DNA of 64,000 nt from an uncultured Lysobacteraceae bacterium (GTDB lineage: Bacteria > Pseudomonadota > Gammaproteobacteria > Xanthomonadales > Xanthomonadaceae), in contig CADECF010000003.1 in NCBI GenBank assembly GCA_902825775.1, positions 111,800 through 175,799 of the forward strand, in the 5' to 3' direction. The notes beneath the pieces are model-generated. The model made no database searches, was not told where the DNA came from, and saw nothing but the letters and a program-made list of their open reading frames with translations. Positions 49,901 through 58,601 of the stretch are shown here, in pieces (within the stretch, counting starts at the first letter, position 1; the number at the start of each line of letters is the position of its first letter). Made by a program: the position numbers and the translations under genes.

Positions 49901-50186
49901 GTTGGCGGCCGGCCTTCCTGCCGATTGGCTGGACGGCGAGGGCATCGCGATCCGCGATCTGCGCACCGCCAACGGCAAGCTCGCCTATTCGCTGCGACGC
50001 GAAGGCGGCGCACTGCGGCTCGATATTCCGAAAGGGCCGACGTTGCCGAAAGGCGGCCTGGTGCTGCCCTGGCCTTACAAGAACGCGCCGGGAATCGCGA
50101 CGGTCGATGGCCGGCCGGCACAGTGGCGGCAGGGCGAATTGCGGATCACGTCGCTGCCGGCGAAGGTGGAAATCGCGGCGCCTTGA
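46938..50186 (+). CDS. Exported discoidin-domain six-hairpin glycosidase
   Basis: 1082 residues from the ATG at 46938, overlapping the permease stop by one base; an internal ATG at 47016 is the alternative. A hydrophobic ICFCLALLHASSTHA signal core ends near residue 56. Then a beta-sandwich (about 60-220, FENPSDWKVVV; FTFQLRGDSPKNDL) and an F5/8 type C domain (about 220-350, AVDGDPGTAWFAD ... LTLDLGKPREFGGLALQWDS). The rest is an alpha/alpha six-hairpin glycosidase-like region ('ARSWIRDGAMISEGLLRMG', 'NDSHGELIFNIAELYRYNGDR', 'YTPYEWRNVAAFVRLG'). Probably periplasmic or cell-surface oligosaccharide processing. The N-terminus up to the signal core is encoded by a REP palindrome. Confidence 0.82.
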   Translation: MARKSRKQIPPSSPFSKGGTADGNGNMHRFSPPFEKGGLGGICFCLALLHASSTHAQQGTRPIDAFENPSDWKVVVSNQVAGKLRQVQGVDGKALCLDYDFNGVSGYAGIQRDIAIDYPQNYQFTFQLRGDSPKNDLQFKLIDASGDNVWWVNRPKYDYPRDWTPVRYKKRHIDKAWGPDPDRVLRRSAKLEYTIYNNEGGKGSVCFDELAFAPLPPEDASPLRATATATSANAGAVAGRAVDGDPGTAWFADIGAEPGPQLTLDLGKPREFGGLALQWDSREYASDYLVQLSDDGRHWRDVRTVVGGNGGTDYLALPESEARYIKLLVGDGPQNSFGLSEATVQPLAFAATPNDFVRSVAKDSPRGWYPRGFVGEQPYWTIVGIDGGEEQGLIGEDGAIEVARGGFSIEPFVVVDGGVVTWADAAPVQSLQDGYLPIPSVDWKHDLFGLKVTAFAQGERKHSQLVARYRLTNSTDTVQNYVLALAVQPFQVNPPTQFLNTVGGVSAIHQLSFDGRTASVAGKQRVFAAEPPEGSFATAFDAGMAVSHLDGAVPSTRNVEDTTGLASGAMLYRIDLAPGESRDVDLMVPMTGDSAIAAGRWDAERLQQAIAAAWRDKLDRVHVSVPKQGQALVDTLRTATAHMLVSRIGPRLQPGTRSYARSWIRDGAMISEGLLRMGREDAVKDYVAWYAPYQFKDGMVPCCVDRRGSDPVPENDSHGELIFNIAELYRYNGDRVFLAKMWPHVLGAFQYMEKLRLSERTEANRAKNPAFYGMMPVSISHEGYSAKPVHSYWDNFWALRGYKDAVDVAQWLGKEAEAKRFARSRDQFRDDLYASLGATAKNHKIDYLAGSAELGDFDATSTTIALAPGGEQGRLPKDLLDNTFQRYWREFEQRRDGKREWEAYTPYEWRNVAAFVRLGWRERAWSAIDFFFADREPAAWNQWAEVVARERRKPFFVGDLPHAWVASDFVRSALDMFAYVREIDDSIVLAAGLPADWLDGEGIAIRDLRTANGKLAYSLRREGGALRLDIPKGPTLPKGGLVLPWPYKNAPGIATVDGRPAQWRQGELRITSLPAKVEIAAP
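46958..47066. repeat. REP palindrome in the 5' end of the glycosidase gene
   Basis: GCAAATCCCCCCCAGCTCCC (from 46958) with TTTTTCAAAGGGGGG inverts to CCCCCCTTTGAAAAAGGGGG and GCTGGGGGGGATTTGC (to 47066). Both arms lie inside the open frame. Confidence 0.92.
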
Positions 50187-50242
50187 TGCCCTGACGCCGC
50201 ATCGGGTGTAAGTTCGCCTCCTGGCAATCCGCGGGAGGGTAC

Positions 50243-50926
50243 GTGGAACGCATCGCCGCTCCGCTGTGGCCGCTGCCGCTGGCGATCGCGCTGGTGATGC
50301 TGGTCGCCACGCATCTGGCCTGGATGTTGTCGGTGCAGGCGGGTTACGTACCGCTGTGCAATCCGTACTGGGATGGCTGCACATCGATCAGCCGCGCCGC
50401 GCGCCATGGTCTCGGCAATCATTTGTTCCGTCTGATGATGCTGCCGTGCGCATTGCTGCAGGGGCTGCACTGGTGGGCGGCGCGCGACTGGCTGCGTTTG
50501 CGCCGGCCTGGGGATAGCGGCGGAAGCGGTTTGCTTCCGCTGGGTATCGCGGCTGCGTTGTCGCTGGCGGTATACGCGACCTTTTTGGGAAGCGAAGGCG
50601 AGATCTATCGTTTCCTGCGGCGTTATGGCGTGGTGGCCTATTTCGCCAGCAGCTATCTCGCGCAGCTGGTATTCCTGCGCCAGTTGCGCCGGCATGCGCT
50701 GGCGAAGCCGGCGTTGATCCGCGCGATGCTGGCGATATGCCTGGCGATGCTGATGTTGGGCGTGATCAATGCGCTGATCGGCGCGTTCGCGGGCGAAAGT
50801 CTGAAAGACCGGCTGGAAAACGCGCTGGAATGGCAGCTGGGCTTGTTGCTGGTGATGTGGTTCGTGGCGCAGGCTTGGCTGTGGCGGCGCAGCGGCTATG
50901 CGCTGCGGGTGCGGGCGGACGTCTGA
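50243..50926 (+). CDS. Multi-pass membrane protein of unknown function
   Basis: 227 residues from GTG at 50243, with GGGAGG at good spacing. Six hydrophobic segments are visible (about 12-30, 60-76, 95-110, 128-145, 156-178, 192-210). The loop 'CNPYWDGCTSISRAARHG' carries two cysteines and is the most conserved-looking part; it loosely recalls Frag1/DRAM/Sfk1-type proteins but I am not sure. It follows the glycosidase by 57 bases and could be the last gene of that operon. Confidence 0.7.
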   Translation: MERIAAPLWPLPLAIALVMLVATHLAWMLSVQAGYVPLCNPYWDGCTSISRAARHGLGNHLFRLMMLPCALLQGLHWWAARDWLRLRRPGDSGGSGLLPLGIAAALSLAVYATFLGSEGEIYRFLRRYGVVAYFASSYLAQLVFLRQLRRHALAKPALIRAMLAICLAMLMLGVINALIGAFAGESLKDRLENALEWQLGLLLVMWFVAQAWLWRRSGYALRVRADV

Positions 50927-50944
50927 GTCGCGATGTCACCGCTT

Positions 50945-51089
50945 CTGTAGAGTCGAGCTTGCTCGACTGCTCCTGTTTTGTAGAGCGGGGCTTGCTCCGC
51001 TGCTTTTTTTAGAAAGCAACAGCAGCGGAGCAAGCTCCGCTCTACAAAGCGGGAAGGGCAGCGGAGCAAGCTCCGCTCTACAAAAGGCG
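50945..51089. repeat. REP cluster (GTAGAGCGGAGCTTGCTCCGC type) with terminator-like end
   Basis: Several copies: TGTAGAGTCGAGCTTGCTCGAC, AGCGGGGCTTGCTCCGCT (50984-51001) and two of AGCGGAGCAAGCTCCGCTCTAC. The copy at 50984 is followed by GCTTTTTTT (51002-51010), so it may terminate the operon ending at 50926. Confidence 0.88.
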
Positions 51090-51093
51090 GGGG

Positions 51094-51750
51094 TTACGCG
51101 TCGCGTGCGCGTACGATCGCCGCTGCGCGCGCAGAACTTTCGCGGACCTTGGCGTAATCGCCGGCCGCCAGCCATTCCTTGGCCAGCATCCACGAGCCGC
51201 CGATGCAGACGACGTTGGGTTGGGCGAGATAGTCGGCCGCATCGTGTTCGCCGATACCGCCTGTCGGGCATAGTTTCAGTTCCGCGAGCGGGCCGGCCAG
51301 GCCCTTGAGCATCGCCAGGCCGCCGACGGCGCTGGCCGGAAACAATTTGCAGACGCGGAAGCCGCGCGCCATCAGCGACAGCAGTTCGGTCGGCGTGGCG
51401 GCGCCCGGAACCGCAGGAATCGCGGCTTGCGCGAGCGCGTCGGCAAGCGCGGGCGGCGTGCCCGGCGTCACCAGGAAATCGGCGCCTGCATCGATGGAAC
51501 GCTGGATCTGTTCGGTCGTCAGCACGGTGCCCGCGCCGATCGCGATTTCCGGCAAGGTTTTCTTCAATGCCGCTAGAGCGTCGATGGCCACCGGGGTACG
51601 CAGCGTCAGTTCGATGGCGCTCAGTCCGCCCGCCAGCAGCGCGTCGGCGAGTTTGTGCGCCTGCTCGATGCTATCGACGGTAACGACGGGAAGAATGCCT
51701 GCGGCGCGGAGCAGCCGTTCTGCCTTGTCTTGGTGTTGGGCGGTGGTCAT
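51094..51750 (-). CDS. eda: KDPG/KHG aldolase Eda
   Basis: 218 residues. Schiff-base Lys135 (CKLFPAS), Glu47 (AIELTLRTP), and 'GAGTVLTTEQ' and 'PTGGIGEHDAADYL' are all standard. It splits 2-keto-3-deoxy-6-phosphogluconate into pyruvate and glyceraldehyde-3-phosphate. Last gene of the minus-strand operon after edd (85-base gap holding a short REP). Confidence 0.94.
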   Translation of the reverse strand: MTTAQHQDKAERLLRAAGILPVVTVDSIEQAHKLADALLAGGLSAIELTLRTPVAIDALAALKKTLPEIAIGAGTVLTTEQIQRSIDAGADFLVTPGTPPALADALAQAAIPAVPGAATPTELLSLMARGFRVCKLFPASAVGGLAMLKGLAGPLAELKLCPTGGIGEHDAADYLAQPNVVCIGGSWMLAKEWLAAGDYAKVRESSARAAAIVRARDA

Positions 51751-51793
51751 CGAATTTCCAGTGTCGGGTTTTGCAGGTTCGAGTAGCTCATGT

Positions 51794-51822
51794 CGTCATC
51801 CCGGCTTTCGCCGGGATAACGG
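51794..51822. repeat. Short REP hairpin between edd and eda
   Basis: CGTCATCCCGGCTTTCGCCGGGATAACGG, a single compact hairpin of the CATCCCGGC family. Confidence 0.8.
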
Positions 51823-51835
51823 CTTAAAAAGCGGA

Positions 51836-53761
51836 TCAGGCATCTTTCGCTTCATGCGGCGCTTCCGCCGCGACCGTGCCACCGCCGAGCTCGTACTCGG
51901 CGTCGTATTCCGGTTCGGTGACGCCGTGGCGGAACGCCGGTCCGCAGGAAATCGACAGCGCGCCCTGATCCGGCGGCGTCACCAGCGCACGGCTGTTGGC
52001 GAACAGATTGCGGCCCATGTCGAAAGCGGGCGGGGTGCTGTCGACGGCGATGTCGCGCGTCGCCCATTCGGCGGCATCGACCAGCGCTTCCAGCACGCCG
52101 GCTTCGCCGTCCAAGCGCACCATGTCGCCTTCGCGCAACTTCGCCAGCGCGCCGCCGTGCGCGGCTTCGGGCGTGACGTGGATCGCGGACGGGATCTTGC
52201 CCGAAGCGCCCGACAAGCGGCCGTCGGTGACCAGCGCCACGCGCCGGCCCTGGTTCTGCAGCATGCCCAGCAGCGGCGTCAGCGAATGCATTTCCGGCAT
52301 GCCGTTCGCATGCGGGCCTTGGAAGCGCACCACGGCGATGAAATCCTTGGGCAGCGCACCGGCGGCATGCAGCTTGTTCAACGCCTGCGGATTGTCGACC
52401 ACCACCGCGGGCGCGGTGATGCTGCGATGCTCCGGTTTGATCGCCGACAATTTGATCAGGGAACGGCCGAGGTTGCCTTTCAGCAGGCGCAGACCGCCAT
52501 GCGCTTCGAACGGCGCGGATACCGGACGTACGACGGCTTCATCGCCCGATTGCGCCGCGCCGGGCGCGTAAGCCAGCGATTCGCCATCCAGCCGCGGTTC
52601 GTCGCAATAGGCGCGCATGCCGCCGGCGACGACGGTCGGGATGTCGGCGTGCATCAGGCCTGCATCGATCAATTCGCGGAATACGTACGCGGTGCCGCCG
52701 CTGGCGGCGAAGCGGTTAACGTCCGCCTCGCCGTTCGGGTAGACGCGGGCCAACAACGGCACCGCCAGCGCCAGCGCATCGATGTCTTCCCAGGTCAATA
52801 CGATCCCGGCCGCGCGCGCCACCGCGACGAAATGGATGGTGTGGTTGGTGGATCCGCCGGTCGCCAGCAGCGCGACGATGGCGTTGACGATGGCGCGTTC
52901 GTCGATCAGCCGGCCGATCGGACGGTAGTCGGCGCCGAGCGCGGTGATGCGCAGTGCGCGTTCGGTCGCGGCCCGGGTCAGCGCATCGCGCAACGGCGTG
53001 CCGGGATTGACGAACGACGCGCCCGGCAACTGCACGCCCATCGCTTCGAGCAGCACCTGGTTGGAATTGGCCGTGCCGTAGAACGTGCAGGTGCCAGGCG
53101 CATGGTAGGAACCCGACTCGGCTTCGAGCAATTCCTCGCGCGTGGCTTCGCCGGCGGCATAACGCTCGCGCACTTCGGCTTTCTGCTTGTTGGGGATGCC
53201 GGGCGTCATCGGCCCGGCGGGGATGAAGATCGCGGGCAGATGGCCGAACGCCAGCGCGCCGATCAGCAGGCCGGGCACGATCTTGTCGCACACGCCCAGA
53301 TAGACGGCCGAGTCGAACATGTCGTGCGAAAGCGAGACTGCGGTGGCCTGCGCGATCGCGTCGCGCGAGAACAACGAAAGCTCCATGCCGGCGCGGCCCT
53401 GGGTGACGCCGTCGCACATCGCCGGCACGCCGCCGGCGACCTGGGCGGTGGCGCCGAGCGTGCGCGCCATGTCGCGGATCTGCGTGGGATAGGTCTCGAA
53501 CGGCTGGTGCGCGGACAGCATGTCGTTGTAGGCGCTGACGATGCCCAGGTTCGGCACCGCATCGGCCTTCAACCGCGACTTGTCGGTGGCGTTGCTGGCG
53601 GCGAAACCGTGCGCCAGGTTGCCGCAACTCAGGCGCGAACGCAGCGGCCGGTTTTCGTGCATGGCCGCGATGCCGTCCAGATACGCCGCGCGCCAACCGC
53701 GGCTGCGCTGGCGGATGCGTTCGGTGACTTCGTGCAGCACGGGATGCAGGGTCATGGACAT
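51836..53761 (-). CDS. edd: 6-phosphogluconate dehydratase Edd
   Basis: 641 residues, full length for the IlvD/Edd family. Iron-sulfur cysteines lie in AMCDGVTQG and [10 protein letters not shown]; '[22 protein letters not shown]', 'GGSTNHTIH' and the C-terminal '[12 protein letters not shown]' are diagnostic of Edd. It converts 6-phosphogluconate to KDPG. ATG at 53761 (MSMT) or 53755 are both possible. Located 66 bases after pgl. Confidence 0.94.
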   Translation of the reverse strand: MSMTLHPVLHEVTERIRQRSRGWRAAYLDGIAAMHENRPLRSRLSCGNLAHGFAASNATDKSRLKADAVPNLGIVSAYNDMLSAHQPFETYPTQIRDMARTLGATAQVAGGVPAMCDGVTQGRAGMELSLFSRDAIAQATAVSLSHDMFDSAVYLGVCDKIVPGLLIGALAFGHLPAIFIPAGPMTPGIPNKQKAEVRERYAAGEATREELLEAESGSYHAPGTCTFYGTANSNQVLLEAMGVQLPGASFVNPGTPLRDALTRAATERALRITALGADYRPIGRLIDERAIVNAIVALLATGGSTNHTIHFVAVARAAGIVLTWEDIDALALAVPLLARVYPNGEADVNRFAASGGTAYVFRELIDAGLMHADIPTVVAGGMRAYCDEPRLDGESLAYAPGAAQSGDEAVVRPVSAPFEAHGGLRLLKGNLGRSLIKLSAIKPEHRSITAPAVVVDNPQALNKLHAAGALPKDFIAVVRFQGPHANGMPEMHSLTPLLGMLQNQGRRVALVTDGRLSGASGKIPSAIHVTPEAAHGGALAKLREGDMVRLDGEAGVLEALVDAAEWATRDIAVDSTPPAFDMGRNLFANSRALVTPPDQGALSISCGPAFRHGVTEPEYDAEYELGGGTVAAEAPHEAKDA

Positions 53762-53827
53762 CTTTCTGTCGTATCGCGGGCCTTCAGCCCGCTGCGGTTT
53801 ATTTCGGGAGGCGGGCCGAGGCTCGCC

Positions 53828-54577
53828 TTACGGACACCAATGGATCTGCAGCGCGGCGCCCGGCGTGGTGAACGCCATGCGTACCGGCATCGCGCTTGCG
53901 TCGTCGCTGTCGAGCGCGCGATCCAGCAGGCGGCGTTTGGCGTCGCCGCGCACCAGCAGCATGCGCGCGCGCGATTTCGACAAACCGGTCGGCGTCAGCG
54001 TGATGCGCAACGGCCATGCGCCTGCGCCGGGACAGCCGGTGGCATCGAAGGCGACGTAATCGGATTTGCTGGACAAAGCACGCGGCAGATCGCGCGCGCC
54101 AGGAAACAGCGATGCGGTGTGGCCATCCTCGCCCATGCCGAGCACCGCTGCGCTCGTGTCGCGCCGCGCATACGCGTTGGCGCCGGCCACGGCGCTTTCC
54201 AGAGTGCGGCCGATGCGCGTCAGCGGCTCGAAGTGGGCGGCTTTGGCGTGGTTCTGAAGTAGCGTTTCCCGCACCAGGTGCGCGTTGCTGTCGCGATCGT
54301 CGGGCTGCAGCCAGCGCTCGTCGACCAAGGTGACTTCGACCTTGCTCCAATCCAGCGGCGCTTTCGACAATGCGCGATACACCGGCGCCGGCGTGGTACC
54401 GCCCGACAGCAGCAGCCGCGCGCGGCCGTATTGGTCTAGGTCGCGGCGCAAAATCGTCGCCAGCGCCACCGCGCAAGTCCAGGCCCAGGCATCGGCGTCC
54501 GGATGGACGTGCAATTTCACCCGCGTCGGCGACGCGAGATCGTCATGAATCGGCGGTGGCTGCGTTTCGGTCGGCAT
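53828..54577 (-). CDS. pgl: 6-phosphogluconolactonase (DevB type)
   Basis: 249 residues. Family motifs: 'LLLSGGTTPAPVYRALSKAPLDWSKV', 'LVDERWLQPDDRDSNAHLVRETLL' and 'LGMGEDGHTASLFPG'. Hydrolyses 6-phosphogluconolactone in the cytoplasm, linking zwf to edd. Starts one base into the glk stop (TGATG). Confidence 0.93.
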   Translation of the reverse strand: MPTETQPPPIHDDLASPTRVKLHVHPDADAWAWTCAVALATILRRDLDQYGRARLLLSGGTTPAPVYRALSKAPLDWSKVEVTLVDERWLQPDDRDSNAHLVRETLLQNHAKAAHFEPLTRIGRTLESAVAGANAYARRDTSAAVLGMGEDGHTASLFPGARDLPRALSSKSDYVAFDATGCPGAGAWPLRITLTPTGLSKSRARMLLVRGDAKRRLLDRALDSDDASAMPVRMAFTTPGAALQIHWCP

Positions 54578-55599
54578 CAGATGCCAGCAGGTTGCGCGTT
54601 GCCGTATTGCAATGCCAGCGCGGCGGCGCCGAGCAGGCCGGGGTGGGGGTGGACGACGGCGAGCGTCGGCACAGCCGCCATGTTGGACGAGAAACGTCCC
54701 TTGTGCTCGAAACGCTGGCGAAAACCGGAGTGCTGCAGCGCATTCAGCATCTTCGGCACCAAACCGCCCGTCAGGTAGACCCCGTCCCAGGCGCCGGTAG
54801 TGAGCACCAGATCGCCGGCGATCGCGCCGAATACGGCGCAGAACACGTCGACCGCGCGCATGCAGCGCACATCGCCCTGCGCCGCCCGCTCGGTGATATC
54901 GGCCGGCCGCATCGGGCCGGGATCTTCGCCGGCGATCTCGCTCAGCGCGCGATGGATGTTGACCAGGCCGGGTCCGCAGATCAGCCGTTCGTTGGATACG
55001 CGCCCGAACTGGCGGGACAGGTTTTCGAGAATGGCGATTTCTTCCGGCGTGCCGGGCGGGAAACTCACATGCCCGCCTTCGGTCTCGAGCGGATATGCGC
55101 GGCCATCGCGCACGATCAGCGCACCCACGCCCAAACCGGTGCCGGGGCCGATCACCGCATAGGTACGGTCCGCGGCGCCGCGCACGGGTTTGGCGGCCGC
55201 GCCGCCGACTTGCACCACCCCTTCGCCTTCGAGCAGCAGGATCGCCATCGCCTGCGCCGCGAAATCGTTGATGAGATGCAGTTCGTCGAAACCGAGCGCC
55301 GCTTGGGTGCGGCTGCGCGAGATCACCCAGGGATGGTTGGTGACGCGCGCCTGATCGCCCTCGACGCGTCCGGCCACTGCGAACACGCCGCTGCGTATGC
55401 CGCCGTCGTCCAGCGGAGTGGGCTCGATCGTATCCAGATAGTGACGGGCGGCGTCGCCGAGCGAATGGAAATCGGCGACCGCGAATTCGCGCACGCTCTC
55501 CACGACCAGCGGCATCGCCGCAGCGGTATCGGCCAGCGCGAAGCGCGCATTGGTGCCGCCGATGTCGGCCAGCAGTACGCGGGCGCCGGACGCCGTCAT
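54577..55599 (-). CDS. glk: Glucokinase Glk
   Basis: 340 residues, ROK-unrelated bacterial glucokinase family. ATP site 'LLADIGGTNARFAL' at the N-terminus, 'INDFAAQA', 'VIGPGTGLGVGALI' and 'LETEGGHVSFPP' (glucose-binding His region). Phosphorylates glucose released by the GH1 enzyme. It overlaps zwf by four bases (ATGA) and pgl by one. Confidence 0.94.
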   Translation of the reverse strand: MTASGARVLLADIGGTNARFALADTAAAMPLVVESVREFAVADFHSLGDAARHYLDTIEPTPLDDGGIRSGVFAVAGRVEGDQARVTNHPWVISRSRTQAALGFDELHLINDFAAQAMAILLLEGEGVVQVGGAAAKPVRGAADRTYAVIGPGTGLGVGALIVRDGRAYPLETEGGHVSFPPGTPEEIAILENLSRQFGRVSNERLICGPGLVNIHRALSEIAGEDPGPMRPADITERAAQGDVRCMRAVDVFCAVFGAIAGDLVLTTGAWDGVYLTGGLVPKMLNALQHSGFRQRFEHKGRFSSNMAAVPTLAVVHPHPGLLGAAALALQYGNAQPAGI

Positions 55600-57029
55600 G
55601 CGGACTTCTTCTTTTTATGCCCGTTGCCGGACAAAGTGGCAGGCAAGAAAGGCTCGGCCGCTGCCGGTCCCCATGAGCCGGCCGGATAGGGCTGCACCGG
55701 CGTGCCGGCTTTCTGCCACGCGGCGCTGATGCTGTCGATCCAATGCCAGGCGGCTTCCACTTCGTCGTCGCGCACGAACAGCGTCTGGTCGCCCTTCAGC
55801 GCATCCACCAGCAGGCGTTCGTAAGCGATGCGGCGTTTGGGCGCCGGCGACATCGACAGGTCCAGCGACATCGGCTGCAATTCGGTGGCGCCCCATTCGG
55901 GCGCGGCCAAGCTGCCCATCAGGCCGAGTTCGATGGTTTCTTCCGGTTGCAGCCGCATGCGCAGGCGGTTGTGGCGGGCGCGTTCCTTGCTCGGCCGCTC
56001 GAACAGCCAATGCGACACCGGTTTGAACGACACCAGCACTTCGGTCGCCCGCGAAGGCATGCGCTTGCCGGTGACCAGCCGGAACGGCACGCCGGCCCAG
56101 CGCCAGTTGTCGATGTAGGCGCGCAATGCGACGAAAGTCTCCACCTCGCTGTCGTGCTTGAAGCCGCCTACTGCGGCGCCGTCGACGACGCCGTCGGTGT
56201 AGCGGCCGCGGACGCTTTCCTGGGCCACATCGGCCACGGTCATCGGCCGCAGCGAGCGCAGCACTTTGCGTTTCTCGTCGCGGATGCTATCGGCGTCGAG
56301 CGCGGACGGCGGCTCCATGGCGATAAGGGCCAGCAATTGCAGCATGTGGTTCTGGACCATGTCGCGCAGCGCGCCGTAATGCGCGTAGTAGCCTTCGCGG
56401 CCGTCGACGCCGGCGGTCTCGGCGACCAGGATGTCGACCGATTCGATCCAGCGGTTGTGCCACACCGCTTCCATCAGCGTGTTGCCGAAGCGCAGCGCCA
56501 GCAGGTTCTGCACCGGCGCTTTGCCCAGGTAATGGTCGATGCGGAAGATGCGCGACTCGTCCAGGCAATCCTTCAGCGCGGTATTGATCTCGTGCGCCGA
56601 GGCCAGGTCGCGGCCGATGGGTTTTTCCAGCACCAGACGGGAAGGGTCTTCGAGCAGCCCCGCCGCTTTCAAACCGCGGCAGGCCGGCACGAACAGATCG
56701 GGAGGAGTGGCCAGATAGCTGACGCTGGGCCGGTCGGCGTATTGCGACAAGGCGGCGACCATCGCGGCTTCGTCGCCGAGGTCCAGCGCGATGTAGTGCG
56801 TGCGTCGCAGCAGTTCTTCGAGCGCTTCGGCGTCGCGCGTGTCGCTGGCGTCGATGCGTTCGCGCAGCCAGGCCTGGAAGCCGCCGTCGTCGTGCTCGCT
56901 GCGGCCGACGGCGATCACGCGGAAGTCCGGCGGCAGCAACCGGTCGCGCAGCAGGTGTTGCAGGGAAGGGAAGAGGTAGCGCTGCGAGAGGTCGCCGGTG
57001 GCGCCGAACAGCAACAGGGTGTCGTGCAT
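55596..57029 (-). CDS. zwf: Glucose-6-phosphate dehydrogenase Zwf
   Basis: 477 residues. NADP-binding GATGDLSQRYLFPSL, EKPIGRD (135-141), and active-site RIDHYLGK (163-170). Oxidises glucose-6-phosphate to 6-phosphogluconolactone. It has a Lys-rich C-terminus (GHKKKKSA). Located 20 bases after the GH1 gene and overlapping glk, so the operon order follows the pathway. Confidence 0.95.
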   Translation of the reverse strand: MHDTLLLFGATGDLSQRYLFPSLQHLLRDRLLPPDFRVIAVGRSEHDDGGFQAWLRERIDASDTRDAEALEELLRRTHYIALDLGDEAAMVAALSQYADRPSVSYLATPPDLFVPACRGLKAAGLLEDPSRLVLEKPIGRDLASAHEINTALKDCLDESRIFRIDHYLGKAPVQNLLALRFGNTLMEAVWHNRWIESVDILVAETAGVDGREGYYAHYGALRDMVQNHMLQLLALIAMEPPSALDADSIRDEKRKVLRSLRPMTVADVAQESVRGRYTDGVVDGAAVGGFKHDSEVETFVALRAYIDNWRWAGVPFRLVTGKRMPSRATEVLVSFKPVSHWLFERPSKERARHNRLRMRLQPEETIELGLMGSLAAPEWGATELQPMSLDLSMSPAPKRRIAYERLLVDALKGDQTLFVRDDEVEAAWHWIDSISAAWQKAGTPVQPYPAGSWGPAAAEPFLPATLSGNGHKKKKSA

Positions 57030-57049
57030 GGCGCGGCTCTGCAGCTCCG

Positions 57050-58423
57050 TCAGTAAGGTAAGGGGTCTGAAAGCGCGTCGCCATTGCTGGCGATGACCTT
57101 GCTGTAGAAGCGCGCGCTGTCCTTCGGCGTCCTTTCCTGCGTGCCGTAGTTAACGTGCACGATGCCGAAGCGCTTGGAGTATCCCAGCGACCATTCCAGG
57201 TTGTCCAGCAGCGACCACACCATATAGCCGCGGATGTCGCAGCCGGCGGCGATCGCGTCGTGGATCGCCGACAGGTGCTTGCGCAGGTAGTCGATGCGGA
57301 GCGGGTCGCGGATGCGGCCGCCTTCGGCCACGGGCGGGTCGAAGAACGCGGCGCCGTTCTCGGTGATATAGGTCGGAATATTGCCGTAGCGGTCCTTGGC
57401 CCAGACCAGCAAGTCCGTCAGGCCCTGCGGGAAGACTTCCCAGCCTGTCTCGGTGTACGTGCCGAGCGGTTGTTTGACCGGTCCGGCGCGCAACGGATAA
57501 CTGTCGTTCGCCTGGGTGACGTTGCGCGTGTAGTAATTGATGCCGATGAAGTCCAGTTTCTGTCTGATCAGGTCGAAATCTTCGGCCGGCCAGTCAGGCC
57601 ATGCCTCGCCGAAGATCTCTTTCATTTCGTCCGGGTAACTGCCGAGCAGGGCCGGATCCAGGTACTGCCGATTCATATAAGCGTCGGCGCGGCGAACGGC
57701 TGCCTGGTCCTCCGGCGAATTCGATGCGGCGTACTTCGGTTCGATGTTCACCACCAGGCCGATCTCGTGCTTGCCTTCGGCGCGATAGGCCTGCACCGCG
57801 GCGCCATGCGCGCGCATCAGATTGTGCGAGGCGATCGGCGCCTCGAAACGGCTGCGATGGCCCGGCGCCAGCGCGCCGTGCAGATAGCCGCCATCGGTGA
57901 TGACCCACGGCTCGTTGAGCGTGACCCATTTCTTCACCCGGCCATCGAGCGCGCGGTACAGCACGTTGCCGTATTCGGCGAACCAGTCGGCGCAGTCGCG
58001 GTTGAGCCAGCCGCCGCGGTCGTCGAGCGCCGCTGGCAGATCCCAGTGGTACAGCGTGAGCAGCGGTTCGATGCCGTTGGCGAGCAGTTCGTCGACCAGC
58101 CGCGAATAGAAATCCAGGCCTTTCTGGTTCACCCGCCCGGTGCCCTCGGGCAGGATCCGCGACCAGGACACGCTGAAGCGGTAGGCCCGCATGCCCAGCT
58201 CGCGCATGATGGCCACGTCGTCCTTCCAGCGCCGATAGTGGTCGCAGGCCACATCGCCGGTGTCGCCGTTCAAGGTCATGCCGGGGGTGTGCGCGAATCG
58301 GGTCCAGATGCTCGGACCGGCGCCATCGGCCAACGGCGAGCCTTCGATCTGGTGGGCGGCGGTGGCCGATCCCCACAGAAAACCCTTAGGAAATTGCTTT
58401 ACGGCGGTAAGCGGTGGGCTCAT
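57050..58423 (-). CDS. GH1 family beta-glucosidase
   Basis: 457 residues from the ATG at 58423. Acid/base Glu171 (TLNEPW), nucleophile Glu355 (ITENGAAF), and N-terminal 'FPKGFLWGSATAAHQIEGS' are all present. Cytoplasmic (no signal peptide), cleaving imported beta-linked gluco-oligosaccharides to glucose. First gene of the operon with zwf-glk-pgl-edd-eda, divergent from the importer ATPase gene. A LacI-type operator lies 38 bases upstream. Confidence 0.93.
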   Translation of the reverse strand: MSPPLTAVKQFPKGFLWGSATAAHQIEGSPLADGAGPSIWTRFAHTPGMTLNGDTGDVACDHYRRWKDDVAIMRELGMRAYRFSVSWSRILPEGTGRVNQKGLDFYSRLVDELLANGIEPLLTLYHWDLPAALDDRGGWLNRDCADWFAEYGNVLYRALDGRVKKWVTLNEPWVITDGGYLHGALAPGHRSRFEAPIASHNLMRAHGAAVQAYRAEGKHEIGLVVNIEPKYAASNSPEDQAAVRRADAYMNRQYLDPALLGSYPDEMKEIFGEAWPDWPAEDFDLIRQKLDFIGINYYTRNVTQANDSYPLRAGPVKQPLGTYTETGWEVFPQGLTDLLVWAKDRYGNIPTYITENGAAFFDPPVAEGGRIRDPLRIDYLRKHLSAIHDAIAAGCDIRGYMVWSLLDNLEWSLGYSKRFGIVHVNYGTQERTPKDSARFYSKVIASNGDALSDPLPY

Positions 58424-58461
58424 CGCATGATCCTTGGCGGTAGACGGCTCGGCAGAGCCTG

Positions 58462-58475
58462 TGAAAACGATTACA
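58462..58475. promoter_or_regulatory. LacI-type operator between GH1 and importer ATPase genes
   Basis: TGAAAACGATTACA, 12 of 14 positions like the operators at 38250 and 39357 (central ACG half-sites). It can serve the divergent pair at 57050-58423 and 58602-59687. Confidence 0.65.
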
Positions 58476-58601
58476 TGGCAGAATACCGCATGCGTCCGGC
58501 CAGTGTAATGGTGCGACCGCACAGAATGGGTCCCCTGCAATCGTATGCGGTGCGCAGGGCGCCTTCAGGCAGGATGGAAACAGGCAGCAGCCGGAGAACC
58601 G

